Shown one piece after another: positions 1-8,038 of a stretch of DNA of 64,000 nt. Origin of the DNA: Gemmata massiliana (GTDB taxonomy: Bacteria > Planctomycetota > Planctomycetia > Gemmatales > Gemmataceae). The DNA lies in assembly GCF_901538265.1 (NCBI RefSeq), contig NZ_LR593886.1, positions 1,798,001-1,862,000 on the forward strand. Reading direction: 5' to 3'. The notes beneath the pieces are model-generated. The model was not told the origin of the DNA. It made no database searches and saw nothing but the letters and a program-made list of their open reading frames with translations. The position numbers and the translations under genes are program-made. The first letter of the stretch is position 1; the number at the start of each line of letters is the position of its first letter.

Positions 1-1338
1 GGTTGCGATCACAGGGCCGCTGACTTCCTCCATCGCGCGGCGGGTCGCTTCACGCGGGGACAGACCGTGCTCGATTTTGTGCTGAACAGCTTCAACTACA
101 ACGATGGCGTCATCAACCACGATCCCAATCGCCAGCACCAATCCGAACAGCGTCAGCGTGTTGAGCGTGAAACCGAGTGCGGCCATCGCCGCGAACGTGC
201 CGACGACTGCGACCGGGACCGCGGCGAGCGGAATGACGGCCGCGCGCCACGACTGGAGGAACAGCAGCACCACCACCGCGACCAGCGCCACGGCTTCGGT
301 GAGAGTTTTGACGACCCCCTGGACCGACTCGCGAATAAACGGCGTGCTGTCGTTAGCGATTGTGTACTCGATCCCGGGCGGGAACGCTTCCTTCAGTTCT
401 TCCATCTTCGCGCGCACGCGATCCGCTACTTCCAGAGCGTTCGCGTCGGACAGTTGAAACACGCCGATGTTTGCGGTCGGCTTGCCGTCGAGCTTATCGG
501 AAGTATCAACGCTCTTGGCGCCGAGTTCGACTCGACCGACATCACGAATACGCACCTGCCGGCCGTCGGCCGTGCGGCGGATCACGATGTCGGCGAACTC
601 TTCCGGCGCGGTCAGACGGCCGAGGACGTGGATCGGGAACTCGAACGCCTGCCCATCGGGAACCGGGGACTGCCCGACCTGTCCCGCCGCGACCTGCTGG
701 TTCTGTTCGCGAATCGCGGTGAGCACGTCGCCGGCGGTAATCCCCATTGAGGTCAGTCGATCGGGATCGACCCAGACCCGCATGCTGTAGTCGAGGCTCC
801 CGAACAGCCCGACGTCGCCCACCCCTTTCACTCGCGCCAGTTCTTCCCGAATGTTGATCGCGGCATAGTTGCTGAGGTGGAGCTGGTCGTACTCCCCGGT
901 GGGGGAATACAGGTTGATGACCATGAGCATGTCCGGGTTCCGCTTGCGGGTCGTGACCCCGGCCTGGCGGACCACGTCGGGCAGCAGCGGAAGGGCCAGG
1001 TTCACTCGGTTCTGCACGAGCACCTGGGCGAAGTCCAGGTTGGTCCCCGGTTTGAACGTGACGCTCAGACTGTACGACCCGTCGTTGGCCGAGTTCGAGG
1101 ACATGTAGAGCATGTTCTCGACCCCGTTCACCTCCTGCTCGATCGGTGCTGCCACGGCGTCGGCCACGACCTTCGCGCTGGCGCCGGGGTAGCTGGCCGA
1201 AACGGTGATGTTCGGCGGGGTGATCGGCGGGTACTGCGTCATCGGCAGATTCACCAACGCGACCGCGCCGGCGAGCGTCACGACGAGCGACAGGACGGTG
1301 GCGAACACCGGCCGACCGATGAAGAAGTAACTCAGCAT
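1..1338 (-). CDS. RND efflux permease, AcrB/HAE1 type (N-terminal part, cut by window edge)
   Basis: Inner-membrane, proton-driven tripartite efflux pump subunit; the first 446 residues are inside the window and the frame is open to the left edge. Translation from the ATG at 1338 gives a first membrane helix at about residues 9-28, porter-domain motifs including YPGAS near 50 and MLYMSS near 77, and a second membrane block from about 345. The GIVVDDAIVVVE segment near 405-416 carries the Asp pair that matches the proton-relay aspartates of AcrB helix 4. It lies about 30 bp downstream of the adaptor gene on the same strand, so the two form an efflux operon. No TolC-like outer-membrane gene is visible here; it may lie to the left. 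Substrate cannot be told from sequence. Confidence 0.95.
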   Translation of the reverse strand, partial: MLSYFFIGRPVFATVLSLVVTLAGAVALVNLPMTQYPPITPPNITVSASYPGASAKVVADAVAAPIEQEVNGVENMLYMSSNSANDGSYSLSVTFKPGTNLDFAQVLVQNRVNLALPLLPDVVRQAGVTTRKRNPDMLMVINLYSPTGEYDQLHLSNYAAINIREELARVKGVGDVGLFGSLDYSMRVWVDPDRLTSMGITAGDVLTAIREQNQQVAAGQVGQSPVPDGQAFEFPIHVLGRLTAPEEFADIVIRRTADGRQVRIRDVGRVELGAKSVDTSDKLDGKPTANIGVFQLSDANALEVADRVRAKMEELKEAFPPGIEYTIANDSTPFIRESVQGVVKTLTEAVALVAVVVLLFLQSWRAAVIPLAAVPVAVVGTFAAMAALGFTLNTLTLFGLVLAIGIVVDDAIVVVEAVQHKIEHGLSPREATRRAMEEVSGPVIAT

Positions 1339-1368
1339 GTGGGTGTCTCGTGTGGTGGATCGGGACTG

Positions 1369-2682
1369 TTACCGACCCGACTTGCCGCTCTTGGGACCAC
1401 CCGAACCCGCGGGCGGGCGAGACATCGGCCCTTCGGATGGGGCCGGAGCGGGCGCCCCGGTTGTGGGACCACTCGCGCCTGCTGACACATCTCCTGGACC
1501 CGCCGGCGATGGCCCCGCCCCGGTAGGGGCCGACTTGACTCGCGGCATCTCGACGGTCTTCGCCACCACTTCCGATTTCGGGCGCACGTTCTGTAGCCCG
1601 CGGACGATCACGCGTTCGTCGCCCGTCAGCCCCTTTTCGATCGCGATCAGCCCGTTCGACCGTGGCCCGACTTCGACAGGCACCCGGGCCGCGCGGTTCT
1701 CGGCATCAACGGCATAGACGTACCTGCGACCCTGGTCCGAACCGAGTGCGGCTTCGGCCACCATCAACACCGATCGCGGGGCGCCGACTTGGAGCCGCAC
1801 GCGGACGAACAGCCCGGGGTGCAGATCTCGCTTCGGGTTCGCGAACGTGCCCCACACGCGGAGCGTCCCGGTGTTCGGGTCCACCTTGTTGTCCGTGAAC
1901 TTCAGCTCTCCGGAACGTGAGAACTCTTCCGGGCGCTCGTCGGACAGACCGAGCGAAACCGGCAGCGCCTGATCGGACTTGGTTGCGCCGTTCGGAGCCA
2001 ATCGGGAACGCACGCGCAGAACGGTCCGCTCATCAATGTCGAAGTAGGCGTACAGGGGGTCGAGCTGGACGAGTGAAGCGAGGATCGTGGTGTCGGCCGC
2101 GACCGTGTTCCCCGGGTCGACCTGGCGCCGACTGATGCGCCCGGCGAACGGCGCGCGAACGGTTGCCCAGGCGAGGTTCTGTTGGGCCGTTTCCAGCGCC
2201 GCGGTCGCGGTTTCCACGGCCGCCGCGGAGCCGTCACGGGACGAGAGCGCTTGTTGGAGGTCACTCACGCTGCCGACACCCTGCTTGTAGGTGTCGTTCA
2301 TCCGCGTGTAGTTCGCTTCGTTGAACTTCAACTGTGCCTTCTGTTGTTCGAGCGTTCCCCGCGCCTGGCGCACCGCGAGTTCAAACGGTTTGAGTTCGAG
2401 CTGGAACAGCGGCGCGCCGAGTTCCACGTCTTCGCCTTCGCGGAAGAGCACTTTCTCCAGATAACCGGACACCCGGCAGCGGAGATCAGCGGACATGACT
2501 GCTTGGGTGCGACCGGTGAACACCTCCGCGTCGGTGACGGTACCGCGGACCGGCGTGCTCACCTCGACATCAATGGGACCGCTGGGCGGTCCGCCGCCGG
2601 GTGGCCCGCCGCCCGGCTTCGCGCACCCGGCGCCTAACACGAACAGCGCAATCGTAAAGATTGGCCGTGAAAGGAATTGCAC
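1369..2682 (-). CDS. RND efflux periplasmic adaptor (membrane fusion lipoprotein)
   Basis: Periplasmic adaptor of the AcrA/MexE family, linking the RND permease encoded just downstream to an outer-membrane channel. I place the start at the GTG at 2682 because AAGGAGAG sits about 5 nt upstream; this yields a lipoprotein signal with lipobox LGAGC (Cys near residue 20), which a longer ATG frame from 2721 would bury. After a Gly/Pro-rich linker come the barrel-sandwich hybrid (VSGYLEKVLFREGEDV), a helical hairpin rich in Gln and Ala (about 105-170) and the beta-barrel domain (YAYFDIDERTVL). The C-terminus is a disordered Pro/Gly/Ala tail. Length of 437 aa is slightly over the usual 370-400 because of the tail. 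Confidence 0.93.
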   Translation of the reverse strand: MQFLSRPIFTIALFVLGAGCAKPGGGPPGGGPPSGPIDVEVSTPVRGTVTDAEVFTGRTQAVMSADLRCRVSGYLEKVLFREGEDVELGAPLFQLELKPFELAVRQARGTLEQQKAQLKFNEANYTRMNDTYKQGVGSVSDLQQALSSRDGSAAAVETATAALETAQQNLAWATVRAPFAGRISRRQVDPGNTVAADTTILASLVQLDPLYAYFDIDERTVLRVRSRLAPNGATKSDQALPVSLGLSDERPEEFSRSGELKFTDNKVDPNTGTLRVWGTFANPKRDLHPGLFVRVRLQVGAPRSVLMVAEAALGSDQGRRYVYAVDAENRAARVPVEVGPRSNGLIAIEKGLTGDERVIVRGLQNVRPKSEVVAKTVEMPRVKSAPTGAGPSPAGPGDVSAGASGPTTGAPAPAPSEGPMSRPPAGSGGPKSGKSGR

Positions 2683-2841
2683 GTTTCTCTCCTTGATGCG
2701 AAGCGAGCCGGCCGTGCGCACGCGCGGGCTGCCGCGGTGTCGTTGGGTGGGGCGGAGCGTGTCGATCAGTGAGGGAGACGCCGGTGCGAGATGAGTGAAG
2801 CGCCGGGCGATCGATTTTTTAATCGACCGCCCGGGAAGGCA

Positions 2842-5040
2842 TTAGCGCGGGCGTGTTGACGAGTGCAACGGGAACTTGACTTCGCCTTGAACCGGCGGGC
2901 CGACCATCTCGGCCCACTTGGTGCGCTGGCTGGGGATGAGCACCTCAATGATGCGCTCGTTGGTTCGCGCCCACATCCCTTCAAACTCCGGCTGACTCGC
3001 GCTCCGCGTTTCGGCCGTACTCCACAACCGGAGCGATGCGTAAAGCGCCTCGGAGCGAATGCGCCGGATCTGGATCTTCTGAGCGTCGGACAAACTGAGC
3101 GCTTCCAATGACGGGCGCCCGAAAACGTGCGGCCCCGGGATCTGACGGAAGATCTGGTGGAGGCGCAGATATTGGTCCACGCGGAGCACCTTCTGGACCT
3201 CTTTGAGCGCTTCCGCGGCGATCTCTCCGATCTGTGATTTCGGCGATTCGGGCTGCGAAGGCGAACTCTGCCGGTACGCTCGGAGCCGGTCGAGGGTCGG
3301 GGTGAGCTGGTCGATCGCGTCCGAGGTCAGCCCGATGTCCGTGCGAACCACCGGCTGTTCGAGGAGCAAGAGCGTGCTCACCACATTGAGGGAGCCCAGG
3401 TCTTCGTGCAATCGAGCGACTCGGCCTCGAATCGTTTCGAGGTTGGCACGGACCAGCGGGTCCGCGCGGCTCTCGCTGAGTTCCTGGTAGTACGCGATGG
3501 CCGCTTCGAGCAATCGCACTCGTAGACCGGTGAGTGGGAGGAAATCGAACAGCTCCTCGTTGCTCAATTCGACGAACAAATCGACCGCCCGGCGGGTGCG
3601 CAGGTAGTTCTGGTCGGCTTCCAGGCGCCGCGCCTCGGCTTCTTCCGCGCGCTGTCGTTCCTGTTCTTTGGCTCGGCACTCTCGTCGGTAGGCGTCCTCT
3701 GCGGCGATCTTCTCGCGGGCGATGAGTGCGGTGCTGATCGCTAAACCGACAGTCGTCAGCAGGAAGCACCCGGCCGCAATTGCTACCAATAGGCGGTGCC
3801 GACGGACCCACTTGGCGGCGCGGTCCCGGAGCGTGGGTCGGCGCGCCAGCACCGGGCGGTCGTCCAGGAACCGCTGGAGGTCGGCGGCGAATTCCTGGGC
3901 GGTTGCGTACCGGTCGGTCGGCGCTTTGGCGATCGCCTTCAGGACGATCGTTTCCAGTTCCGGGGGGATCGAGCGATCGACCGTGCGCGGCGGGCGCGGG
4001 TCGCGGTGTACGAGTTGGTAGAGCAGCGCCCGGCCGTCTTCGACATCGAATACGGGGGTGAGCGTGAGTAGCTCGTACAGCGTGGCCCCGAGCGAGTAAA
4101 TGTCCGTGCGGTGGTCCACCACCCCGCGCTGGCCGACAGCCTGTTCCGGGCTCATGTAGAGAGCCGTGCCCACGACTTCGCCGGTCGCGGTCAGACCGGT
4201 GTCGTTGCGCATCTGCGCCAGCCCGAAGTCCGTGACCCAGAGGCGCCCGGCGTCGTCGATCATCAAGTTCGCGGGCTTGATGTCCCGGTGAACGACCCCG
4301 ACCTGGTGCGCGTATTCGAGGGCCTCGGCTGCCTGCTTCACCAGTTCGGCAATTCGGCGGAAGTACGCCCGGCCGCGCGATCCGCGTTCCGCCGAGTTCG
4401 CGGTCACGATCGGCGTGTCGTGATTCGAGGACAGTGCGGTGGCGCTCGATCGGCTGTTCGCGGTCCGCAAGTCGGCGATGAGTTGGGCGAGGCTCTGGCC
4501 CTCGATGAACTGCATCGCGTAGTAGTGAACCGCGCGCTCGACTCCGACCGCGAACACGGGCACGATGTGCGTGTGGTGGAGTTGGGCTGCGGCTTGAGCT
4601 TCGTTGCGGAACCGCTGGAGGTGACGCGGATCGAGCGCCGAAGCGAAGGAGAGCACCTTCAAGGCGACCCGGCGCCGCAGAGATACTTGCTCCGCTTCGT
4701 ACACGACCCCCATGCCCCCGCGCCCCACCTCCCGGAGCAACAGGAAGTCACCGATTTGCCCGATCTCGGACGGAGTGGAACTATCAGTTCGTGTGTCCAC
4801 TTGGGTCGATTGCAGCCCGCGGCGGATGCCACTTCCGGCGAGTGTGCGGATCGGCGCAACGATGCGGTCGAGCCGGTCGCGTGTCGCGAAGAACGCGGCG
4901 AGTTCTCGGGCGTGTTCCGGGAACGAATCGAGCAGGCGCCGGCGGTCCGGGCGCTCCCCGCGCTCGAGCGCCTCGACGTAATCGACCAGAATGGAGTTCA
5001 GCCGGTCGTTGGGATCGGCCCCGCGGTCACTGCTCACCAT
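2842..5040 (-). CDS. Membrane-anchored Ser/Thr protein kinase (planctomycete type)
   Basis: Hanks-type protein kinase. An N-terminal helical region (residues 1-65, containing SFPEHARELAAFF) typical of planctomycete kinases precedes the catalytic domain at about 98-390: glycine loop GRGGMG, Lys near 128, HRDIKPANL near 251 and DFGLA near 271, APE-equivalent SPEQ near 297, so it should be active. A single transmembrane helix follows (about 417-440), then a charged Arg/Glu coiled coil and a C-terminal region of about 260 residues that I do not recognise and that would lie outside the membrane. The ATG at 5040 is chosen because GAGGAGGGAG lies immediately upstream; it overlaps the end of the sigma-factor gene by 14 bp, indicating coupled translation. 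An insertion rich in Ser/Asn (about 195-222) sits inside the kinase N-lobe/C-lobe junction. Confidence 0.92.
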   Translation of the reverse strand: MVSSDRGADPNDRLNSILVDYVEALERGERPDRRRLLDSFPEHARELAAFFATRDRLDRIVAPIRTLAGSGIRRGLQSTQVDTRTDSSTPSEIGQIGDFLLLREVGRGGMGVVYEAEQVSLRRRVALKVLSFASALDPRHLQRFRNEAQAAAQLHHTHIVPVFAVGVERAVHYYAMQFIEGQSLAQLIADLRTANSRSSATALSSNHDTPIVTANSAERGSRGRAYFRRIAELVKQAAEALEYAHQVGVVHRDIKPANLMIDDAGRLWVTDFGLAQMRNDTGLTATGEVVGTALYMSPEQAVGQRGVVDHRTDIYSLGATLYELLTLTPVFDVEDGRALLYQLVHRDPRPPRTVDRSIPPELETIVLKAIAKAPTDRYATAQEFAADLQRFLDDRPVLARRPTLRDRAAKWVRRHRLLVAIAAGCFLLTTVGLAISTALIAREKIAAEDAYRRECRAKEQERQRAEEAEARRLEADQNYLRTRRAVDLFVELSNEELFDFLPLTGLRVRLLEAAIAYYQELSESRADPLVRANLETIRGRVARLHEDLGSLNVVSTLLLLEQPVVRTDIGLTSDAIDQLTPTLDRLRAYRQSSPSQPESPKSQIGEIAAEALKEVQKVLRVDQYLRLHQIFRQIPGPHVFGRPSLEALSLSDAQKIQIRRIRSEALYASLRLWSTAETRSASQPEFEGMWARTNERIIEVLIPSQRTKWAEMVGPPVQGEVKFPLHSSTRPR

Positions 5041-5602
5041 CTCCCTCCTCCTCACCGAGCAACTCGCGCAGGTGCTGCAACCCGCGGAAAATCAGCCCCA
5101 TCGCCGCGGCCCGCGTGCGCCCCATGAATTCGCCCACCTCGGCGACCGTGTGGCCGCCCAAGTGGTGCAACTCGACGGCCTCGCGCTGATCGGTCGGCAA
5201 CTGGCTCAGCGCGGCGGCCAGGCGAACCAGTTGCTCGTGCCGTGACGCCCGCTGACTCGGGGACGACTGCTCGGCCGCGAGCCACTGCTCGATCCGCGAC
5301 GCGGACGCTTCCAGGTTCGCATCGATCGACCACTCGCGCCCGACGTCGCGTGCCTTTCGCCCGTAGGCCCGGAGCGCGGTCGTAAGAACGTTCGTGAGAA
5401 TCGCCCGGAGCCACCCGACCCACTCGTCCTCGGTGTGCCCCCGGAACTGGTCCCGGTGCGTGTGGGCCTGGAGTACCGTTTGCTGGACCACGTCGGAGGG
5501 GTTCAGTTTCGCCCGGAGCTGCGGGGCCAACTGGAGGCGTGCGAGCAGGCGAAGATATTCGGTGTACGCTTCCACCGGCCGGAACTCGGTTCTCCCCTCC
5601 AT
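5027..5602 (-). CDS. ECF-type RNA polymerase sigma factor
   Basis: Small sigma-70 family protein (191 aa from the ATG at 5602). Region 2 carries LNPSDVVQQTVLQAH, matching the planctomycete ECF form of the region 2.2 helix, followed by WLRAILTNVL (region 2.3/2.4). Region 4 is a helix-turn-helix: LSQLPTDQREAVELHHLGG and the VAEVGEFMGRTRAAAMGLIF recognition segment. An upstream in-frame GTG at 5683 would add 27 residues of no recognisable domain and lacks a ribosome site. The downstream kinase gene overlaps by 14 bp, so the pair is likely a signalling unit in which the kinase acts with or on the sigma factor; that link is inference from the arrangement. Confidence 0.9.
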   Translation of the reverse strand: MEGRTEFRPVEAYTEYLRLLARLQLAPQLRAKLNPSDVVQQTVLQAHTHRDQFRGHTEDEWVGWLRAILTNVLTTALRAYGRKARDVGREWSIDANLEASASRIEQWLAAEQSSPSQRASRHEQLVRLAAALSQLPTDQREAVELHHLGGHTVAEVGEFMGRTRAAAMGLIFRGLQHLRELLGEEEGDGEQ

Positions 5603-6089
5603 TACGGTTCCCCAAGGTTGAGACGTCGAACGTGCCTGTATGAAGCGCGGCGGTTCACAATTTTCGGCTTCGCTGCGTTTCACGCGGATAGCTCGGTATG
5701 TGGAGCATGGAACACTCCTCCTAATTACAAACGTTTTGAATGGGAATCTTGTGCCCGAGAATTGGTGTGGTGGCTGCTGGGTGTGAGCAGTGTTTCTGAT
5801 GTAAGCGATTACGGATAAATGTTTTCCGATGATATGGGCGACGCGCTAATCGAAGAGATCGGCGGTACGCCTTCAGGCCATGCGAAGTATGGCTGCACCG
5901 AAACCGCTCGCGCCGTTCCGTAATCTAACACCTTTGTCATCTCACGTTCGCAATTTGTCGGCGGAGATCGGTTACAGAATACCATCAAAATGAGACGGTA
6001 TGACCGACTTCCAGATTGTGGCCCGGTTCGGCGAGAGGTACATTATTCTCAACATCTGCCGGTCCTCTCTTCCAACCGGACTCGCTGCC
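5603..6089. other. Divergent intergenic region, nothing specific recognised
   Basis: About 490 bp between the ECF sigma gene (leftward) and the Gly-rich protein gene (rightward). It must hold promoters for both. It is more AT-rich than the flanks in places (about 5720-5840). I found no tRNA, terminator hairpin or convincing -35/-10 pair. Short open frames crossing it are not supported by ribosome sites or domains. Confidence 0.5.
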
Positions 6090-7019
6090 ATGCCCAGGCC
6101 ATCACCTTTTCGCGTGCGCTTCACCATCGTCGGCATTTTTTCCGTGCTCGCGCTCGGCTTCCTGTTGTCTCCCAGCAGCGCGCAACCCGGGCGCCCGCCC
6201 GGCGGCATCAGTGGCGGCGGGTACGGGATCAGCGGGATGCCGGGACGTCCGCCGGGCATGTCCCCGATTCAGCCCATTCGCCCGCCCGGAATGCCGGGTG
6301 GAATTAGCGGTATCTCCGGCATGCCCGGGGGAATCAGCGGCATTTCGGGGATGCCGGGGGGCATTAGCGGGCACGGTGGGATCAGCGGCCACGGGATCAC
6401 GGGCATGCCCGGTGGCATCTCAGGCATCAGCGGATTCTCGGGTGGAATTAGTGGGCACGGTGGGATTGGTGGGATGCCGGGGTTCGGCAGCACCACCAGT
6501 TATTCGTGGTCCTGTGGGAAGTGCGGTGCCTCGCTCGGAACGACCGTAGCGCCGATCAACCCAATTTCGACCTGCCCGCGGTGCGGCGTTCACTTCACCG
6601 GAACGAACATCATCAACGGTCCCGGCTCTAGTATGCCCAGCATGCCCGGACCGGGCCTGAGCAGCCCGCCGCCGGTCGTACCTAGCACACCCGCGCCTTC
6701 GTTACCGCCCGAACCGACGCTCCCGACCAATCCGGCGATCGGCGGGAACCCGATTACCCCGTTCAACCCACCCGCCGCGCAACCCAATAGCCCGTCGCCG
6801 AACTACTCACCGGCTCCCGCGCCGACCGACAATGCGAGCAGTTCGTCGGACGGGCGCTCGAAGACGCTCAAGGTGGTCGGGATCGTGGTGGGTGCGATCC
6901 TGCTCGTCGGCGCGCTCGTGGTGCTCGGGCTGGTGGTCGCGACCTCAAATTCTTCCGCGGCCGCGCCTTCCAAGTCGAAGCGCCGAAAGGTGTTGGCGGA
7001 CACCGATTCCTGGGAATAA
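6090..7019 (+). CDS. Exported Gly-rich repeat protein with zinc ribbon and C-terminal membrane helix
   Basis: Function unknown. I start at the ATG at 6090 because it opens a clear signal sequence (residues 1-31, hydrophobic core IVGIFSVLALGFLL). Residues 32-135 are a low-complexity tract built from repeats of GGISG, GISGM and GMPGG. A four-cysteine zinc ribbon follows (Cys 142, 145, 162, 165; CGKCG and CPRCG), then a Pro/Ser/Thr-rich linker and a transmembrane helix at about 262-284 with a basic SKSKRRK stop-transfer end. This predicts an extracytoplasmic ribbon and flexible Gly-rich segment anchored at the C-terminus. Ribbon-plus-helix proteins are common in planctomycetes, but the Gly-rich exported segment here is unusual. 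Transcribed alone. Confidence 0.75.
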   Translation: MPRPSPFRVRFTIVGIFSVLALGFLLSPSSAQPGRPPGGISGGGYGISGMPGRPPGMSPIQPIRPPGMPGGISGISGMPGGISGISGMPGGISGHGGISGHGITGMPGGISGISGFSGGISGHGGIGGMPGFGSTTSYSWSCGKCGASLGTTVAPINPISTCPRCGVHFTGTNIINGPGSSMPSMPGPGLSSPPPVVPSTPAPSLPPEPTLPTNPAIGGNPITPFNPPAAQPNSPSPNYSPAPAPTDNASSSSDGRSKTLKVVGIVVGAILLVGALVVLGLVVATSNSSAAAPSKSKRRKVLADTDSWE

Positions 7020-7073
7020 GTTCGGAGTCACTTCGCGGAAGCAAATCGGCGCGTGCGTTTTGGCCGCAATTGG

Positions 7074-7895
7074 TCAGGACGCACGCGCTGCGGCTTTGAG
7101 CAGCACGTATTCGACGAGCCAACCGAGTAAATTCAGGCTCGTATCTCGCACGTCCCGACCGGGATCGAACTCGGTGATCGATACCCCCGCAACGTTTCCC
7201 TCGCACACCGCTTCAAACAGTGCGAGGAACGCGGGCGGCGCCAGCCCGAACGGGAGCGGTTCGTGAACGGCCGGCAACGCGGTCGGGTCGAGCGCGTCGC
7301 AGTCAATGTCGATCCACACGCGCTTCGCTGTTTTTACTTTGGCACGCAGTTCAGCCGCCGCGCGAGTCACATCCGCTGCGACGTCCCATGCCGGGTAGAC
7401 CGCCTCGAACGTCTCGCTGATCTCTTCCGGAGTGAGGAACAGGTCGCGGTGCCCGACGTTCACGAGGCGCGGTCGCGGCGTCTCGAAGTGCGTCAGGAAG
7501 TTGCCGTGCGAGAGTTCGGAGGTGGTGTCGTGGAAGGCGTACACGTCGAGGTGCGCGTCGAATTGCACCACGAGTGTGTCTTTCCCCAATTCTTCAAGAA
7601 CCGGCAGTGCGGCGAGGTGGTTGCCGCCGAGCCACAGGAGGAACTCTTTGGCCTTCAGCGCCTGTCGCGCGGCCTGTCGGCCGTGCTTGCGCCAGTTGGT
7701 GACTTCTGCGAGCGTCTCGAACGCGAACTCCTTCACCCGGACCGCGCCGCGCAGCACATCGGCCCGGCACGGGCGCGTTTCGCGGTCCGTGTCGTCGAGG
7801 ATCTCGTGAACCGCGTCGCCGAGGAGCCGCGCGCCCGCACCGGTGCCGGCACTACCGAACAGGTCGAACGGGAAAATGGTAACAATCGCGTTCAT
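7074..7895 (-). CDS. Arginase/agmatinase/formiminoglutamase family hydrolase
   Basis: Ureohydrolase-fold enzyme of 273 aa using a binuclear Mn centre to hydrolyse a guanidino (or formimino) group. All metal-ligand motifs are visible: GGNH (His 93), FDAHLD (113-117), SHGN (130), DIDCDALDP (196-204) and the Glu of TEFDP (242). The family is 290-350 aa, so this is a compact member. Start ATG at 7895 is chosen over an upstream in-frame start at 7925 because MNAIVTIFPFD begins the first beta strand. No arginine-pathway neighbours are present, so arginase, agmatinase and guanidine-type activities cannot be separated by context. Confidence 0.85.
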   Translation of the reverse strand: MNAIVTIFPFDLFGSAGTGAGARLLGDAVHEILDDTDRETRPCRADVLRGAVRVKEFAFETLAEVTNWRKHGRQAARQALKAKEFLLWLGGNHLAALPVLEELGKDTLVVQFDAHLDVYAFHDTTSELSHGNFLTHFETPRPRLVNVGHRDLFLTPEEISETFEAVYPAWDVAADVTRAAAELRAKVKTAKRVWIDIDCDALDPTALPAVHEPLPFGLAPPAFLALFEAVCEGNVAGVSITEFDPGRDVRDTSLNLLGWLVEYVLLKAAARAS

Positions 7896-7940
7896 CGGAA
7901 ACTCGGAGGGCGGGGACGATCGCAATAGCGCCCTCGTTCT

Positions 7941-7954
7941 TTGTCACGCGACAA
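7941..7954. promoter_or_regulatory. Short inverted repeat in divergent promoter region (possible operator)
   Basis: TTGTC-N4-GACAA, a perfect 5-bp dyad, sits 46 bp upstream of the arginase-family start and 85 bp upstream of the Hsp70 start. The position between divergent genes would suit a repressor site. The dyad is short and could occur by chance. Confidence 0.2.
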
Positions 7955-8038
7955 GGAAGGGCTTCACTCACATCGTGGGCCGATTTGCGTTAGAATCGAG
8001 GTGGTCTTCCGTTCTTCTTTCCGCACTCAGATTTTCCC

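Noticed and set aside
5435..5818. 127-codon plus frame over the sigma-factor start
   Set aside because: Antisense to the ECF gene; no ribosome site or domain.
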